NCBI RefSeq assembly: GCF_024362695.1
Contig: NC_065405.1
Location: 18,009,900-18,073,899 of the forward strand
DNA: 64,000 nt
From: Pectinophora gossypiella
Lineage: Eukaryota > Arthropoda > Insecta > Lepidoptera > Gelechiidae
Direction of reading: 5' to 3'
The notes beneath the pieces were generated by a model. It did no database searches. It saw nothing but the letters and a program-made list of their open reading frames with translations, and was not told the DNA's origin. The translations under genes and the position numbers were made by a program. Positions 29,803-39,650 of this stretch are shown piece after piece; the stretch's first letter is position 1; each line of letters begins with the position of its first letter.

Positions 29803-30095
29803 GACAAAGTAGTAGGCTCACATAGATCGTTAAGAAGTAAGATGATCCGTGCTTCGGAAGGCACGTTAAGCCGTTGGTTCCGGTTACTACTTACATACTG
29901 ATGTAAGTACGTAGTCTTTACATGAGTCATGTCAGGCGCCTATGGCGGTTTCAATAAAAACCCTGACACTAGGATTGATGGGGCTGGTAATTCACCTCAC
30001 AACTCACACGATAGAAGAAGACATAGATCGTTAGTAGCTGGTAACACAGCGTATCACGCGGCGACGCCAGGGTTGTCTCGAAAACTGTACGTTGC
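29803..30095 (-). pseudogene. Dscam-like: Relic tandem copy of the Dscam-like Ig exon, split by a SINE
   Basis: Outside the SINE at 29833-30020, this stretch repeats the 3' part of the exon at 30140-30298 plus 18 bp of its downstream intron (about 63 of 76 aligned bases by eye). In the same frame it reads SFRDNPGVAA, a stop (TGA at 30056-30054 in place of the C-strand Trp), then YAVLPATNDL, against GFRDHAAVAAWYRDDAVLPA in the parent. Three codons (Arg-Asp-Asp) are missing without loss of frame. The donor GTGAGCC survives at 29819-29813 but is separated from the exon body by the SINE. The upstream half and the acceptor are not recognisable. It cannot encode a working exon. Confidence 0.75.
29833..30020 (+). 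mobile_element. SINE-A 3' part inserted in the relic exon
   Basis: 188 bp from GTAAGATGATCCGTGCTTCG to ACGATAGAAGAAG, with the core and tail but no head. A perfect 13-bp duplication ACATAGATCGTTA flanks it (29820-29832 and 30021-30033). The target spans the last exon bases and the GT of the relic donor. Confidence 0.9.
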
Positions 30096-30139
30096 GTCAG
30101 CATCTCACCCGGTAAGAGTTTAGAAAGTACTAGGCTTAC

Positions 30140-30298
30140 ATAAATGGTCAGCAGCTGGCAACACAGCGTCGTCGCGGTACCACGCGGCGACGGCGGCGTG
30201 GTCTCGGAAGCCGGGTGGCGCGGCACACGTGAGCAACGCTGGGCCTCCAACCTCTGCCGCCGTCGCCGTCACCCGCACGCTCCACTCCTGGTACACCA
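30140..30298 (-). CDS. Dscam-like: Dscam-like gene, exon encoding the first half of an Ig domain
   Basis: 159 nt between acceptor TTTGTCCACAG and donor GTAAGCC, phase 1 at both ends (one G is expected from the previous exon). It reads VVYQEWSVRVTATAAEV, then GGPALLTCAAPPGFRD, then HAAVAAWYRDDAVLPAADHL. The Cys of ALLTC (B strand) and the Trp of AAWYRDD (C strand) are the canonical Ig core residues. The V-V-x-Q opening, followed by a domain split just after the C strand, is the hallmark of Dscam Ig2, encoded by the hypervariable exon 4 of insect Dscam1. Only one intact version is present here, so this is probably a non-hypervariable Dscam paralogue. The protein would be a type I cell-surface adhesion receptor of neurons. 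The preceding Ig1 exon was not found within 33 kb upstream. Confidence 0.85.
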
Positions 30299-31995
30299 CT
30301 GTGGACAAATGACGTCGTTAGTCGTCATGATTTTAGTAGAGGTGAGGTTATATTGCTTGAGAGAATAGATAAGTAGGTAAGCTAAAGACGACGCCACGGG
30401 GTTTATTTATGCACTCACGGTTTTCAGTGTATATTGGTGTTGATTCTAGATTCTAGCTGACAAAACCTTTCTTTTTCAGCATGACAGCCCTATAGTAGTG
30501 TCACTCTTTACTGACAATAAAAAGCAAGAAAAAAATAGAACTACTTTAGAACTTTCAATCTAATCAATCAAATTATTAATTGTTAATTTATAAACTTTGA
30601 AGCTCCCTTACCATCTAGTTCTCTTGGTTTTGGTCTGTTGACAAGGCAACAAAAATAAAACAAAATTGTAACGTGCCGGTTCAGATTTTCAATAACGTGT
30701 AAGTACTTCTTTTTACTTTTTTAATTTAATTTTCAAATGTAAATGTTGGCTGATTGAGGAGAGGGCTGTGCCCAGAAACGCGACGTTTTTAGGCTTTTTA
30801 TATAAATATACTATCTTATGTCAAAATTATGATTTCAATTCAGCCTTGAACATTTCAGATAAGACTTGAAATAACATTGATAAATACTCACTCAAGACGT
30901 GGCTTCGGCCTTACTAAGATTTGGACATGACGAAAAATAACATCAAGACGACGGCTGCACGGCTTTGCCTTTGCCTTTCCCAAGATGATAAACAAGTTAA
31001 GAAAAATATCAGTTTAGCTTGTGGCAACAGTGTAATTTAGTTATAGCATACGAAAGAATAATATTTCTGCACTTCTAATGTACCACATTTTAACACTAAA
31101 GATTCAAAATGCGTTAATGTCAAATTTAGTATAGTTTATCCCAAATAAGAAGCCCGCAAAATATTCATTTAAAACCCAAAAAGAATGCCTTCCTGTGAGA
31201 TATACATATAGGGGAACGATTTCGCCCGAATAATTTCTGATTTGTTCATAACACATTCAGCCGAATTACCGTCACTCCTCCAGCGGCCGGCAGTAAATCT
31301 GCATCCCCGCTGAATGAAGATATACCGCCGTAGCTTTAGCTAATACCGGCTTGTCATAAACTCACTTAGCACAAATGGAACGAAAAACAACTTGTTTGGG
31401 TAGCTAGCATACTGCTTTCTGATAAACAGCTTTTTTATGTAAATGAGTTTGGTGATTGATTGTTTGTCGTGCGTTTTTGTTGAATGTCTTGTTGACCACG
31501 AAATTGGAGAAGATAGGCGGAAAGGTTTTATTGATACCGATATTTAAATAAGTTAGTGTCAATGCAAAGCAAGAAATTGCCGTAGAGTTTCTAGATCATT
31601 GCGCTAAAGAGCCGTAAACGAAATAGCAATATTTATTGTTTCTGTTATAGTTGCCGAAATGACGCTAACAGTTCCCAAAGGCAAATACATGGCAGAAATC
31701 AAAGACCGAAAACCAAACGATTCTGCAACAAAGCACCAATAGCACGGGCGCTGTGTCGTTCAAAAATTGGACCTCGTATAGGCAATACTATGGCAATACA
31801 TACGTCGAATCAAGTCAAAGCCAACGTCACACAATTCATGTTGCCCGGGCACCGTATACATCGTGCGGACAGTATAGCAGTCTCACACTGGCCTATAGAA
31901 GACGATGTTGGAACGATTTTCTAATTAGATCTGGAGATCCGTTCGTTTGTATAATTTAAAAACAGCATCAAACAGTAATATGTTTTTGTAATTTG
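30299..31995. other. Upstream intron of the Dscam-like gene, with a SINE-E scrap
   Basis: A SINE-E tail remnant lies at 30748-30812 (GGCTGATTGAGGAGAGGGCT). Otherwise AT-rich, with no further copy of the Ig exon and no Ig1 exon found. A 68-codon plus ORF at 31753-31959 has no known motif. Confidence 0.4.
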
Positions 31996-32268
31996 TCATC
32001 ATCATCAATTTAAGAGCCACGCTCTTGTCGGTGTAGCATTTTCCGAATACTCTCCATGCTACTTTTTAGGGAAAAATAGGGCAGTGGTTTCCCCCTTGCC
32101 TTCCGCCCCGCAGTACTCTGTCTGACGCGAGTGGGATGGCGCCCAGAGTAGTCTATTACAAAGCCATACTAGGACTCCTGTCCTCTGCCTCCGAATAGTA
32201 CTGACAGTTACTGCTGCCCTCTGTCAGGTTCCAGGTTACAGTCCCTGTGACATGCCCCTTCCGTCCGT
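31996..32268 (+). repeat. Dispersed lepidopteran repeat
   Basis: AAGAGCCACGCTCTTGTCGG, TACTTTTTAGGGAAAAATAG, GGCAGTGGTTTCCCCCTTGC and AGTCTATTACAAAGCCATAC are words I associate with a dispersed repeat in moth genomes. It is the only copy in the window, so the family is from recollection and not proven here. Confidence 0.5.
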
Positions 32269-32877
32269 TTGTAATTTGTAAAACACAAAAATATCAAAAT
32301 CATACAGTGTTAACCTAACCGGATATTGTCTTAATTTTCGTTTGCTAAGGATGGTGACATGACAGCAGGCATTTTTGTTCATATTAGGCAATAATGATGT
32401 ATGTATGAGTCAAAGGCAGCTGCTTCCACAAAGCCACATCACTGCTTGTATACGTAACCAGCGCCTTGGGAGTCGTTTTTCAGCACGCTAACTAACCACC
32501 CGCGGCGCTCCTCGCTTTTTATATAACACACCTCTTTCAACGCGTTCGATATCCCCCAACAACACGTTTAGGACGTAAAGCGTGTTTACATTTTCGTATC
32601 AATGGGAAATTGAGGTTTCTTTATAAAGGAGTATACTTAGTTTAAAAGGGGGGAAATTACAAAATTATGATTTTATTTTGGGTAGTTATAAGATTTACTC
32701 ATTGTCTACTTCTCTCTTCGTTACTATTAGGTGACTAGGACAAGGGTACGTTGTTTTTCTTGATGCTTGATATAAGGTAGTTAATATTAATGAATAATTG
32801 GATATAAGTACTTCAATTCTACCTTTATAATTTTTAAGTTAAAACTTGAAACATCCCCAAATCAATCTATAATAAAC
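32269..32877. other. Unassigned stretch
   Basis: No recognised exon or repeat. Confidence 0.35.
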
Positions 32878-33497
32878 TATAGTCCGGCAATCTCGTGCGC
32901 GACCCTCCTGCGGGGCGACAGACGGTGGCGGGGACGGGGTAGCGCGTCATCATCTTGACATTCTAGAACATGGCTGCACACGTAGAGAAGTGTGCCAGGA
33001 TAAATCTTGCAATAAGTTGTACTTACTTGTGACGTAATATATGTAGGAGTGAATAAAAAGATACAACTATTTTATTTTATTTTTATTATTATGCTTGACG
33101 ACCAATTATTAGGAAAACTAAAATATTAATAGTAGTATAATAGATTTCCATATCGCTTTCATTTTCACTCTCCGTTTGATATTCTTCGTCACTTCTCTTT
33201 GATTTCTCCGTGTTTTGCTCATTAATTATTTATGTACAACCTCCTTAAGTTGTCTTGAGATCGCCTCACTCATCCTCAGATATTAATCTCGTGTGCGTCG
33301 CCCTCAAAGTAGTACAGATTATCAAGCACGTGTTGCCGCTTCGGCTGCGCGGCCGAGACTGCCGTACTTGACGCGCAGATGCACGCGTTTCCCTTCCCCG
33401 CTACACCACCTGCTACCCGCTGACATCTTAGCTACCCCGTCCCCGCCACCGTCTGTCGCCCCGCAGGAGGGTCGCGCACGAGATTGCTGGACTATAA
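32878..33497. repeat. Inverted pair of a GC-rich 66-bp sequence
   Basis: 32878-32943 and 33432-33497 are reverse complements at 65 of 66 positions, and contain CTCGTGCGCGACCCTCCTGC and GGGGCGACAGACGGTGG. Between them lie about 490 bp of mostly AT-rich DNA. Neither copy has a simple tail or target duplication that I can see. Confidence 0.85.
33290..33431. other. GC-rich exon-like patch, unassigned
   Basis: On the minus strand one frame reads ACICASSTAVSAAQPKRQHV, then LDNLYYFEGDAHEINI, before a stop. It has the base composition of the real exons nearby, but no pair of splice sites gives the phase-1 end needed by the exon at 30298, and no Ig motif is clear. It may be part of the repeat whose 66-bp piece is inverted next to it. 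Confidence 0.25.
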
Positions 33498-33727
33498 CGC
33501 TGCCGCGGGCTGACGGGACCCTCGTCATTAAAAGTATACAATACAGTAGAGGAAATTTAAGAACGTGAAAACAAATAGTAGCTGGTAGCCTTGGGCTGGG
33601 TTTGGAATAAATCGGTGGCAACTGTAGACGGACTTGCTGTGATGGAGGCTCGTTTGCCTTAGGGCTTTCGGGAGCTATCTCAAATTTCTACGGGGATAGA
33701 AAATTTGCTCACCAGAATTCTTTCATA
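33498..33727. other. Unassigned short stretch
   Basis: Nothing recognised between the GC-rich repeat and SINE-C. Confidence 0.3.
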
Positions 33728-33982
33728 AGCTCACGACTAAAGTCTAATTGAGGTAGTCATAGATACATTCATAGCAAGATGAACGCGTGGGTACTTTACG
33801 CGTCACCGAGCTTTCTGTTAGACCAACGTGATAGGTTGTGAGCTTATCAATCGAGCAAACTGTGTTAGTGAAAACTGCACTTTAAATAAATTAAAACTCA
33901 TTGCTGCAAGTCCAGTACCAGGGATCGAACCGAAGCTACCCGTTTGAAAAGCAAGCCAGTAAACCACAGGACCTCAGTGACT
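33728..33982 (-). mobile_element. SINE-C, full length
   Basis: Minus strand: the head begins at about 33980 with GTCACTGAGGTCCTGTGGTT (A-box region), then AGCTTCGGTTCGATCCCTGG (B-box) and CTGGACTTGCAGCAATGAG. The tail is CTAACAGAAAGCTCGGTGAC and ends GTCGTGAGCTTATG at 33728. This copy shows that the scattered tail pieces come from a tRNA-derived SINE. Confidence 0.8.
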
Positions 33983-34725
33983 TATTACAACGAGTAGGTA
34001 AAATATAATCTGGCCACAGCTTATTGTGTGGCAGGTCGCGGTGATATAATAGGTAAACCCACGAACGGTGTAAGCCACAAAGCGACCTCATAAAGAAATC
34101 AGTAACTTCTTAACAAAACAAACTGATTTAGTTTTTAATTGCGAAAATAATACAAACATTTAATTTTTGCGTCAGTATAGTTATACTATATTTTTTTAAT
34201 AGAATGGACAGCTTTTATTATTGAACGAAACATTAAAGTTTGTGAATTAAAAGTCTGTCTTCATCATTCCTGCCTAAATCCAGCCCTGCTTGATCCGCGC
34301 TCAATCGTGTCTAAATTCTTCTGTTATCGTCGATTACGTCGACATGATTGTCTTAATTTTGTTCGAGAACATTCTCCAAGAATAGAAAATGTTGCGAAAA
34401 AATTGCTTTCAAGTGCTTAAATCAAGTCTGATCTTTTCTGGTACTAGGGGAAGTAATTTCTTAGTAATTCTGCTGGAAAATGAGGATGGTTTTAAGTTCC
34501 TTATGCTGTTACTTCTGATGCCTCGTTAAATACGATATTTACTACTGTTCTTTCCTTTATTATATTATACCTAAATAATGTTGTTTTTAGTTATTTAGTT
34601 ATGTTGGCCAGATATTTTTCTTTCATAAATTTTCTTCTGAAGACAACTTGAGTACTTATTGCTTTAATTTTTAATGGGCATAAATAAAATTGTGACGGTT
34701 TATTTACACTAAAAGTGTTTAATTC
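33983..34725. other. Unassigned stretch
   Basis: AT-rich. No repeat or exon recognised. Confidence 0.35.
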
Positions 34726-34885
34726 ACGGGGGTTAAAATGGCCACATCGAAGCAATTCATCTAAAAAGCAATATTGCAATTTGACATTTGCGCATATAAA
34801 AGTAAGTGTGCAATGCAATCAAATGTCAAATAGCCATATAATTGTTTTTTAAGAGGAATTGCTTCAATGTTCATGTCCATGTAAA
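34726..34885. mobile_element. MITE-N copy 2
   Basis: The left end CACGGGGGTTAAAATGGCC, then ACATCGAAGCAATTCATC, is opposed by the inverted GAATTGCTTCAATG at the right, with CAAATGTCAAATAG near the centre. The right end is worn, and TA flanks cannot be confirmed. Confidence 0.75.
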
Positions 34886-35396
34886 ACGTTATCTATAATA
34901 TTGAAACGTAATCACTAATTGTAGTGAACTAGGCGTTTTGATTAATACTGTCTATCAATAGGTACTTCAAAACAGTTGCAAGGAAACCGATGAAATGGAT
35001 AAATGTACTGACGATTGAAGTTGCCTCATTTGGAACATTTAAAGCGAGTTGCTGCCGTCATGTAAGCCTTTGAAGTGCTTAATATCGCTGATCTTGTCAT
35101 TAGATACGTCGAAAGTTCCAGAAATATCTTCAAGCAAATTTCAAGCAACTCTACAAACTCGGCAAATGAATTAGATTGGAACGTTCAAGATGTTTTGTGC
35201 CTCTGGGTAAATAGAGGAATGATTACGTTATAAGAAGATTGATAATTTTGATCCGGTTGATAGATTCAGTATTGGCAGAATGAGGATAAAACTGGAGTAC
35301 TTAAATTAGAGTGTTCCTAAATTTTGTCAGTTTTTCATACTGTCCAGCTAAAATTCGTGATAAATTGCTATAAAATGTGAGGCAACGTGGAGTGTA
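34886..35396. other. Unassigned stretch
   Basis: Nothing recognised. Confidence 0.3.
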
Positions 35397-35418
35397 GTGT
35401 GTGTGTGTGTGTGTGTGT
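35397..35418. repeat. (GT)11 microsatellite
   Basis: An uninterrupted GT run of 22 bp. Confidence 0.95.
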
Positions 35419-35530
35419 CATCTGCAGGATGAGTTACGAAAAAGAAAAGCAGCCAGTTGGTAAAAGGAAGTTATGATTGAAAATATATTTTTTTTAAGTT
35501 GTCTTCTTTCCGATCTTTAGGAAACAAATA

Positions 35531-35752
35531 CAGGGTGTTAGTGACATCGTAAAGAATACCGAGGGGGATGGTTCAGATCATGATTCTGAAATATTATCAA
35601 GGGGAATTTCCTGTCGTAAAAGTCATGAAAGTTTCAGTGTTTTTTTTTATAATTATTTTCAGGTCCATTCAGAAATTTCCACTTGATATCAACTTAGAAT
35701 CATGGTCCGAATGATCCCTCAAAGTTTTCGCTACTATGTGAGTAACACCCTG
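35531..35752. mobile_element. MITE-I copy 1
   Basis: The ends CAGGGTGTTAGTGACATCG and inverted AGTAACACCCTG lie between TA at 35529-35530 and 35753-35754. Inner arms GATCATGATTCTGA and TTAGAATCATGGTCCGAA are also inverted. 222 bp, no ORF. A second copy lies at 63536-63722. Confidence 0.85.
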
Positions 35753-35754
35753 TA

Positions 35755-36389
35755 TAACACTACGAATTTGCAGTTAAACGCTGCGCAAATTGTTATAGTG
35801 TAAAAATATAAGCAAAACAATATGTTTCTTTACTAAATGGTACAGGTAACGGTCAAAATTTAAGAACACTTACTTACACTCACACGAGAAATAGGCAGTT
35901 TTTATCCTCATTCATTAGGTTGGATTATAAAAGGAAACTTTAACAAAAGTTCAAGTAGCTCGTAACAACTGTCAACGTTATATAAATATGATGCACGTGA
36001 AAGAGCCACGCCCTGGCGAGGTTGTCTTTATATTGCCGTATTATTATTTTATAGCCTAAACACTATACAGCCATCATGTTTGACACGACACTTCATATTT
36101 ATAGTACAGTTCTAAGAGTATTATAAAACCAATATAATAAAATACAATTGAATAATCTCATGACGTGATGGAACAAAACTTTATCGACTATATTTCAGGA
36201 TGTCTTTTTATTTTCCTGTCAAATAAATTAAATAATCCTTATCCTTTTGAATATTTAAAGTGTTTGTGACGTTGTCCGGAGTCCGGACATGTCCGGGCGA
36301 TGTCCGGACGTCGCTTCAACATCATTCATTTAAACTGAAACAAAATATTGCAGAAACAGTCTATGGGGCCTATTTTCAGGTAAGTAATG
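35755..36389. other. Unassigned stretch with a GTCCGG cluster
   Basis: GTCCGG occurs four times within 36274-36307 (GTCCGGAGTCCGGACATG, GTCCGGGCGATGTCCGGACG) in otherwise AT-rich DNA. No gene was recognised. Confidence 0.4.
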
Positions 36390-36640
36390 GTAGACTATAG
36401 AGAACCGGAGAGGAAATATGATTGGCCACCTGATACGACACGATTCATTTATAACAAACAACATAGAAGGAAAAATGAAGAGAAGAGAGGAAGGGGTAGA
36501 CCTAGGAGAACATTTATGAAACAAATAAAAGAGAAGGTGCATGTCGTGTCGTATCAGAAGGTGAAGGTTTTGGCGGGAAGAAGATAGGAATGGCGATTAC
36601 TCCACCGACAAGAGCGCAGCTCTTAAACAAAGAGAGAGAA
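36390..36640 (+). mobile_element. LINE-F C-terminal coding tail and 3' end
   Basis: One frame from 36418 reads MIGHLIRHDSFITNNIEGKM. After a frameshift, another reads RGRGRPRRTFMKQIKEKVHV, then VSYQKVKVLAGRR, an in-frame TAG and EWRLLHRQERSS with a TAA. It ends in an AG-rich tail. Same family as 851-979. The G-R-P-R-x-T motif is the usual C-terminal tail of insect LINE reverse transcriptases. Confidence 0.85.
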
Positions 36641-36708
36641 CGGTTTATAGATGTTGTAGGGGTGCTCCGGAGGTTACGTTAACGTCATGGATTACGACAG
36701 GTATAATT

Positions 36709-37045
36709 GTGATAATATTAAGTCATTTCCGAAACACAACACTGCGTTCAAAAACGGAAATCGCTGATGTGGGACGAAAAGCCGCCAGACTCAAATGGGA
36801 TTGGGCCGGACATGGTTGTCGCATGCACCCTGAGCGGTGGGCACGGATCGTCACGCATTGGGTGCCTCATGACGGGTACAGGCGTCATGGCAGACCTCGA
36901 AAGAGATGACGTGACGACTTGGACACTTGCCGGAGGGACTGGCCGGAGTACGCACAGGACCACGAAAAATGGGAAGAGGAAGTGGAGGCCTTTGCCCAGC
37001 AGTGGGATCTTGTAGGCAAGATTAGATTAGATAAGTCATTTGCAT
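36709..37045 (+). mobile_element. LINE-Q C-terminal coding tail and 3' end
   Basis: The frame reads TEIADVGRKAARLKWDWAGH, then GCRMHPERWARIVTHWVPHD, then GYRRHGRPRKR, one TGA (36907-36909), then RDDLDTCRRDWPEYAQDHEK, then WEEEVEAFAQQWDLVGKI. The W-x-W-A-G-H and G-R-P motifs identify a non-LTR reverse-transcriptase C-terminus. The tail is AGATTAGATTAGATA. Apart from the single stop (Trp to stop by one base) the frame is intact, which suggests a young insertion. Confidence 0.85.
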
Positions 37046-37334
37046 TGTAGATTCCATGGATCATTTTTCGTTTTAAAAGATAATGTTAACACTCTTCCGT
37101 AATTACAAATTGCCTTATATTATGCATAATTATGCATATGTATTACAATAATACAGCTCATCGTTATACGAATCTAGCAATTTCATGCAATCTAACACTT
37201 GGTTATTATATTTTTTTTATAATTACAAATAGTAATAAATGTCAGCAACCAGATAGACGAAGGCACAAAGTGATATATCTACGAATATATAAAGCATGAA
37301 TAGATAGATAAAACAACGTTTTGAGCGTGCCAAA
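37046..37334. other. Unassigned stretch
   Basis: AT-rich, nothing recognised. Confidence 0.3.
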
Positions 37335-37400
37335 GTAGCATGACTTGGCCACGGCGGCGCCGGATGCCATTTGTCAGGTCTGCCTACTAAATGGAGCCCT
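37335..37400 (-). repeat. Dispersed repeat V, copy 2
   Basis: GGCGGCGCCGGATGCCATTT, then GTCAGGTCTGCC, is the reverse complement of 10095-10145. Confidence 0.5.
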
Positions 37401-37603
37401 AGTCACTAAACATAACTGGGTAATTTGATAACAGCTCTAAAGCTCTAATATCTTCTATTTAACCTAAAATACGAACTGTAAATTATTCAACAAGTAACAA
37501 GCGAAGTATGTACACACGGCCACATCAGTAGGCAGGGGAGTATAGAATATATAGAATATAACGTACACCCACTCTTCGCCAGCTATGAAAAAGTTGAAGT
37601 TTA

Positions 37604-37705
37604 TCTATTTATTTATTTATTTACATATTCAAACACATTATCATAACAGGCCAGGCCCAATTCGATAATGCTTAATACAATCATAGAAATTCATGTAAAC
37701 ACACA
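37604..37705 (-). repeat. LINE 3' tail with (TTTA)n
   Basis: TATTTATTTATTTATTTAC, then CAGGCCAGGCCCAATTCG. In minus orientation it ends in (AAAT)n, a LINE 3' untranslated end. Confidence 0.5.
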
Positions 37706-38084
37706 ACATGCATCAATTAAATACCAATAAATCTTTTAAAACATAAATCAATAGATAACAAAAATAATAATCAAACACATCATCAATAATTCCCATAAAT
37801 AAAAACAATAAACGTCAAGAAATTAGAACATTATTAAATTATTATGTCAAAAATTGAAAATTAGTCTTTACAATCAATTGGTTGGTTTTTATAAGTCTTT
37901 GCACCATCAACATCAAGGAAATGTTGATTTAATTTGTGCGCCTATATTTAATCAGTACATTGCCAATGGAACTATTAAAAGGTATAGATGGACGATGTGG
38001 TATAAAATATTTGAAATTAGGAGTTTTGGCAACCTTAGCCTATCTCTAACTAAGATATCTTAGGACTTTGTGTCAACAGTAGCT
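37706..38084. other. Unassigned stretch
   Basis: A 69-codon ORF at 37854-38063 without a known motif. Otherwise AT-rich. Confidence 0.3.
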
Positions 38085-38162
38085 GTAAGTTGTCTTTGAT
38101 TACTTGTGGTTCTGCCCACCCTATTAGGGATTACGGTTATCATTTTAAGTATGTATGTAGCA
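38085..38162 (+). repeat. LINE 3' tail fragment
   Basis: TACTTGTGGTTCTGCCCACC, then CATTTTAAGTATGTATGTA. A similar end lies at 44450-44520 (CTTGTGGTTCTGCCCGCCC). Confidence 0.55.
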
Positions 38163-38220
38163 TATCTAACATGCATGATAGACTGTAATATTATACCCCT
38201 ATCATTACAATAATGTAACT

Positions 38221-38397
38221 ACCATCTTCTTCTTCTATCGTGTTGGTTGTGAGGTAGAGTACCAACCTCATCAACCCTGGTGTCAGGTTTACTATTGAGC
38301 CGCCAAAGGCCCCTGACATGGCTCATGTAACGACTACTTACTTACATCAGTAAGTAGTAACCAGGACCAACGGCTTAACGTGCCTTTCGAAGCACGG
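38221..38397 (-). mobile_element. SINE-A, 3' half
   Basis: The tail TCTTCTTCTTCTATCGTGTT runs through GCCAAAGGCCCCTGACATGG to the core at about 38360-38395, where it stops. The head is missing. Confidence 0.85.
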
Positions 38398-39459
38398 AAT
38401 TTACCATTATTTTCTGCTTTTCAACATTCTGCAGAAGTTGATTTTAACTGACTGATATCAAGATTTTTTCAGCTGTAAAGCTGAATAGCTCATTTGACAC
38501 CGTTCGCTAAAAATTAAATATTTAACATATTCCCTGATTCGTAATAGAGTTGGAAGGTATTGAAATTGTGCCAAGACTTCCAGTGTACCGAGGATGCATC
38601 GCGGAACTAATGGTCCGAGTGACAAGCAATATTTCAAGAGATTTTGTTAAAATGTCGCTTTGATTTATGACGTGCTGTATAATTACTCGACGGAGGGCCG
38701 GAGGGCCGGGTTCGGGAGGAGTGGCAAATTAAGCCGCGTCGTGTCTATAGAGTCGATGGTTGTGAAAACAAAATTACAAATATAAATTGATAATGGATGA
38801 ATTTTGATTGCGACTATTATGTAACAGTGATGTAATTCTGATTCGTAATATACGAATGAATGAGAATACGAATGACAAATAAATACATACGGTGTTGGAA
38901 TGAATTTTATTTTTTTACCTTTTTAATTTTTCTATTAGATTCAAATTCTGATACACGATTCTATTATCAAACACGGAATATAATAAGCAGTCATTTGAAA
39001 TACGATGTTTGCCAAGAGACATTAATAAAATATTAACATTGAACGCAGACCCTTAGAGCGTCACACAACCGCAACCGGAGTCACTTTAATGTACTTAACT
39101 TTACATTATCAACCATTTTAATACTAACAATGTGCTGAGGTTCATGTATCTAATGAATCCGTGTAGGTATTTCGCATAGAATTACCTCGCTGATGGGCGG
39201 GAATTTACGATCGCAGCCGCGGCTAGGCTTTCACCGAAATTTACTTATCTCCAGGGGCCCACTTGTCATACAGATAAAAAATACCACTTCATCTATACGA
39301 AATGACGGCCATATATTACTGATTATTTGCTAACAGAACATTTTACCAACTACTGGCAAGGCAGAATAGACGTTTTTATTCTTGTTAGGGTTATTAATTA
39401 TTGTTGAAACGTCAACATGTAACGACCACATAATTTATAAGTAAATTGTACACTGATTG
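38398..39459. other. Unassigned stretch
   Basis: CGGAGGGCCGGAGGGCCGGG at 38691-38710 is a short tandem of CGGAGGGC units. The rest is AT-rich with no recognised gene. Confidence 0.35.
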
Positions 39460-39650
39460 TTTAACGATCCCTTCGAAACACGGAATCATGTCATTTTTCT
39501 GACAATCGGGTTATTTCAGCCCGCAATGTCCTGACCAAACCAGGGACAGTCTAACAAAGTGTTTTTTTGTTAGACGTGCTCATCCCTAACGAACCCAGGA
39601 CCTTCGGATCATGAGTCCAACGCTCAACCACTAGATCACAGATCATAAAC
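39460..39650 (-). mobile_element. SINE-A, 5' half, diverged
   Basis: It begins in a worn core (CCTTCGAAACACGGAATCAT) and runs to the head GAGTCCAACGCTCAACCACT at 39621-39640. The tail is missing. Confidence 0.7.

Noticed and set aside
29969..30250. 93-codon minus ORF spanning the intact and relic Ig exons
   Set aside because: It is in the wrong frame for the Ig domain. It is open in both copies only because they are duplicates of each other.
33293..33621. Ig1 exon of the Dscam-like gene
   Set aside because: The strand and GC content fit, but no frame gives a Y-x-C F-strand, a linker and a phase-1 donor as the next exon requires.
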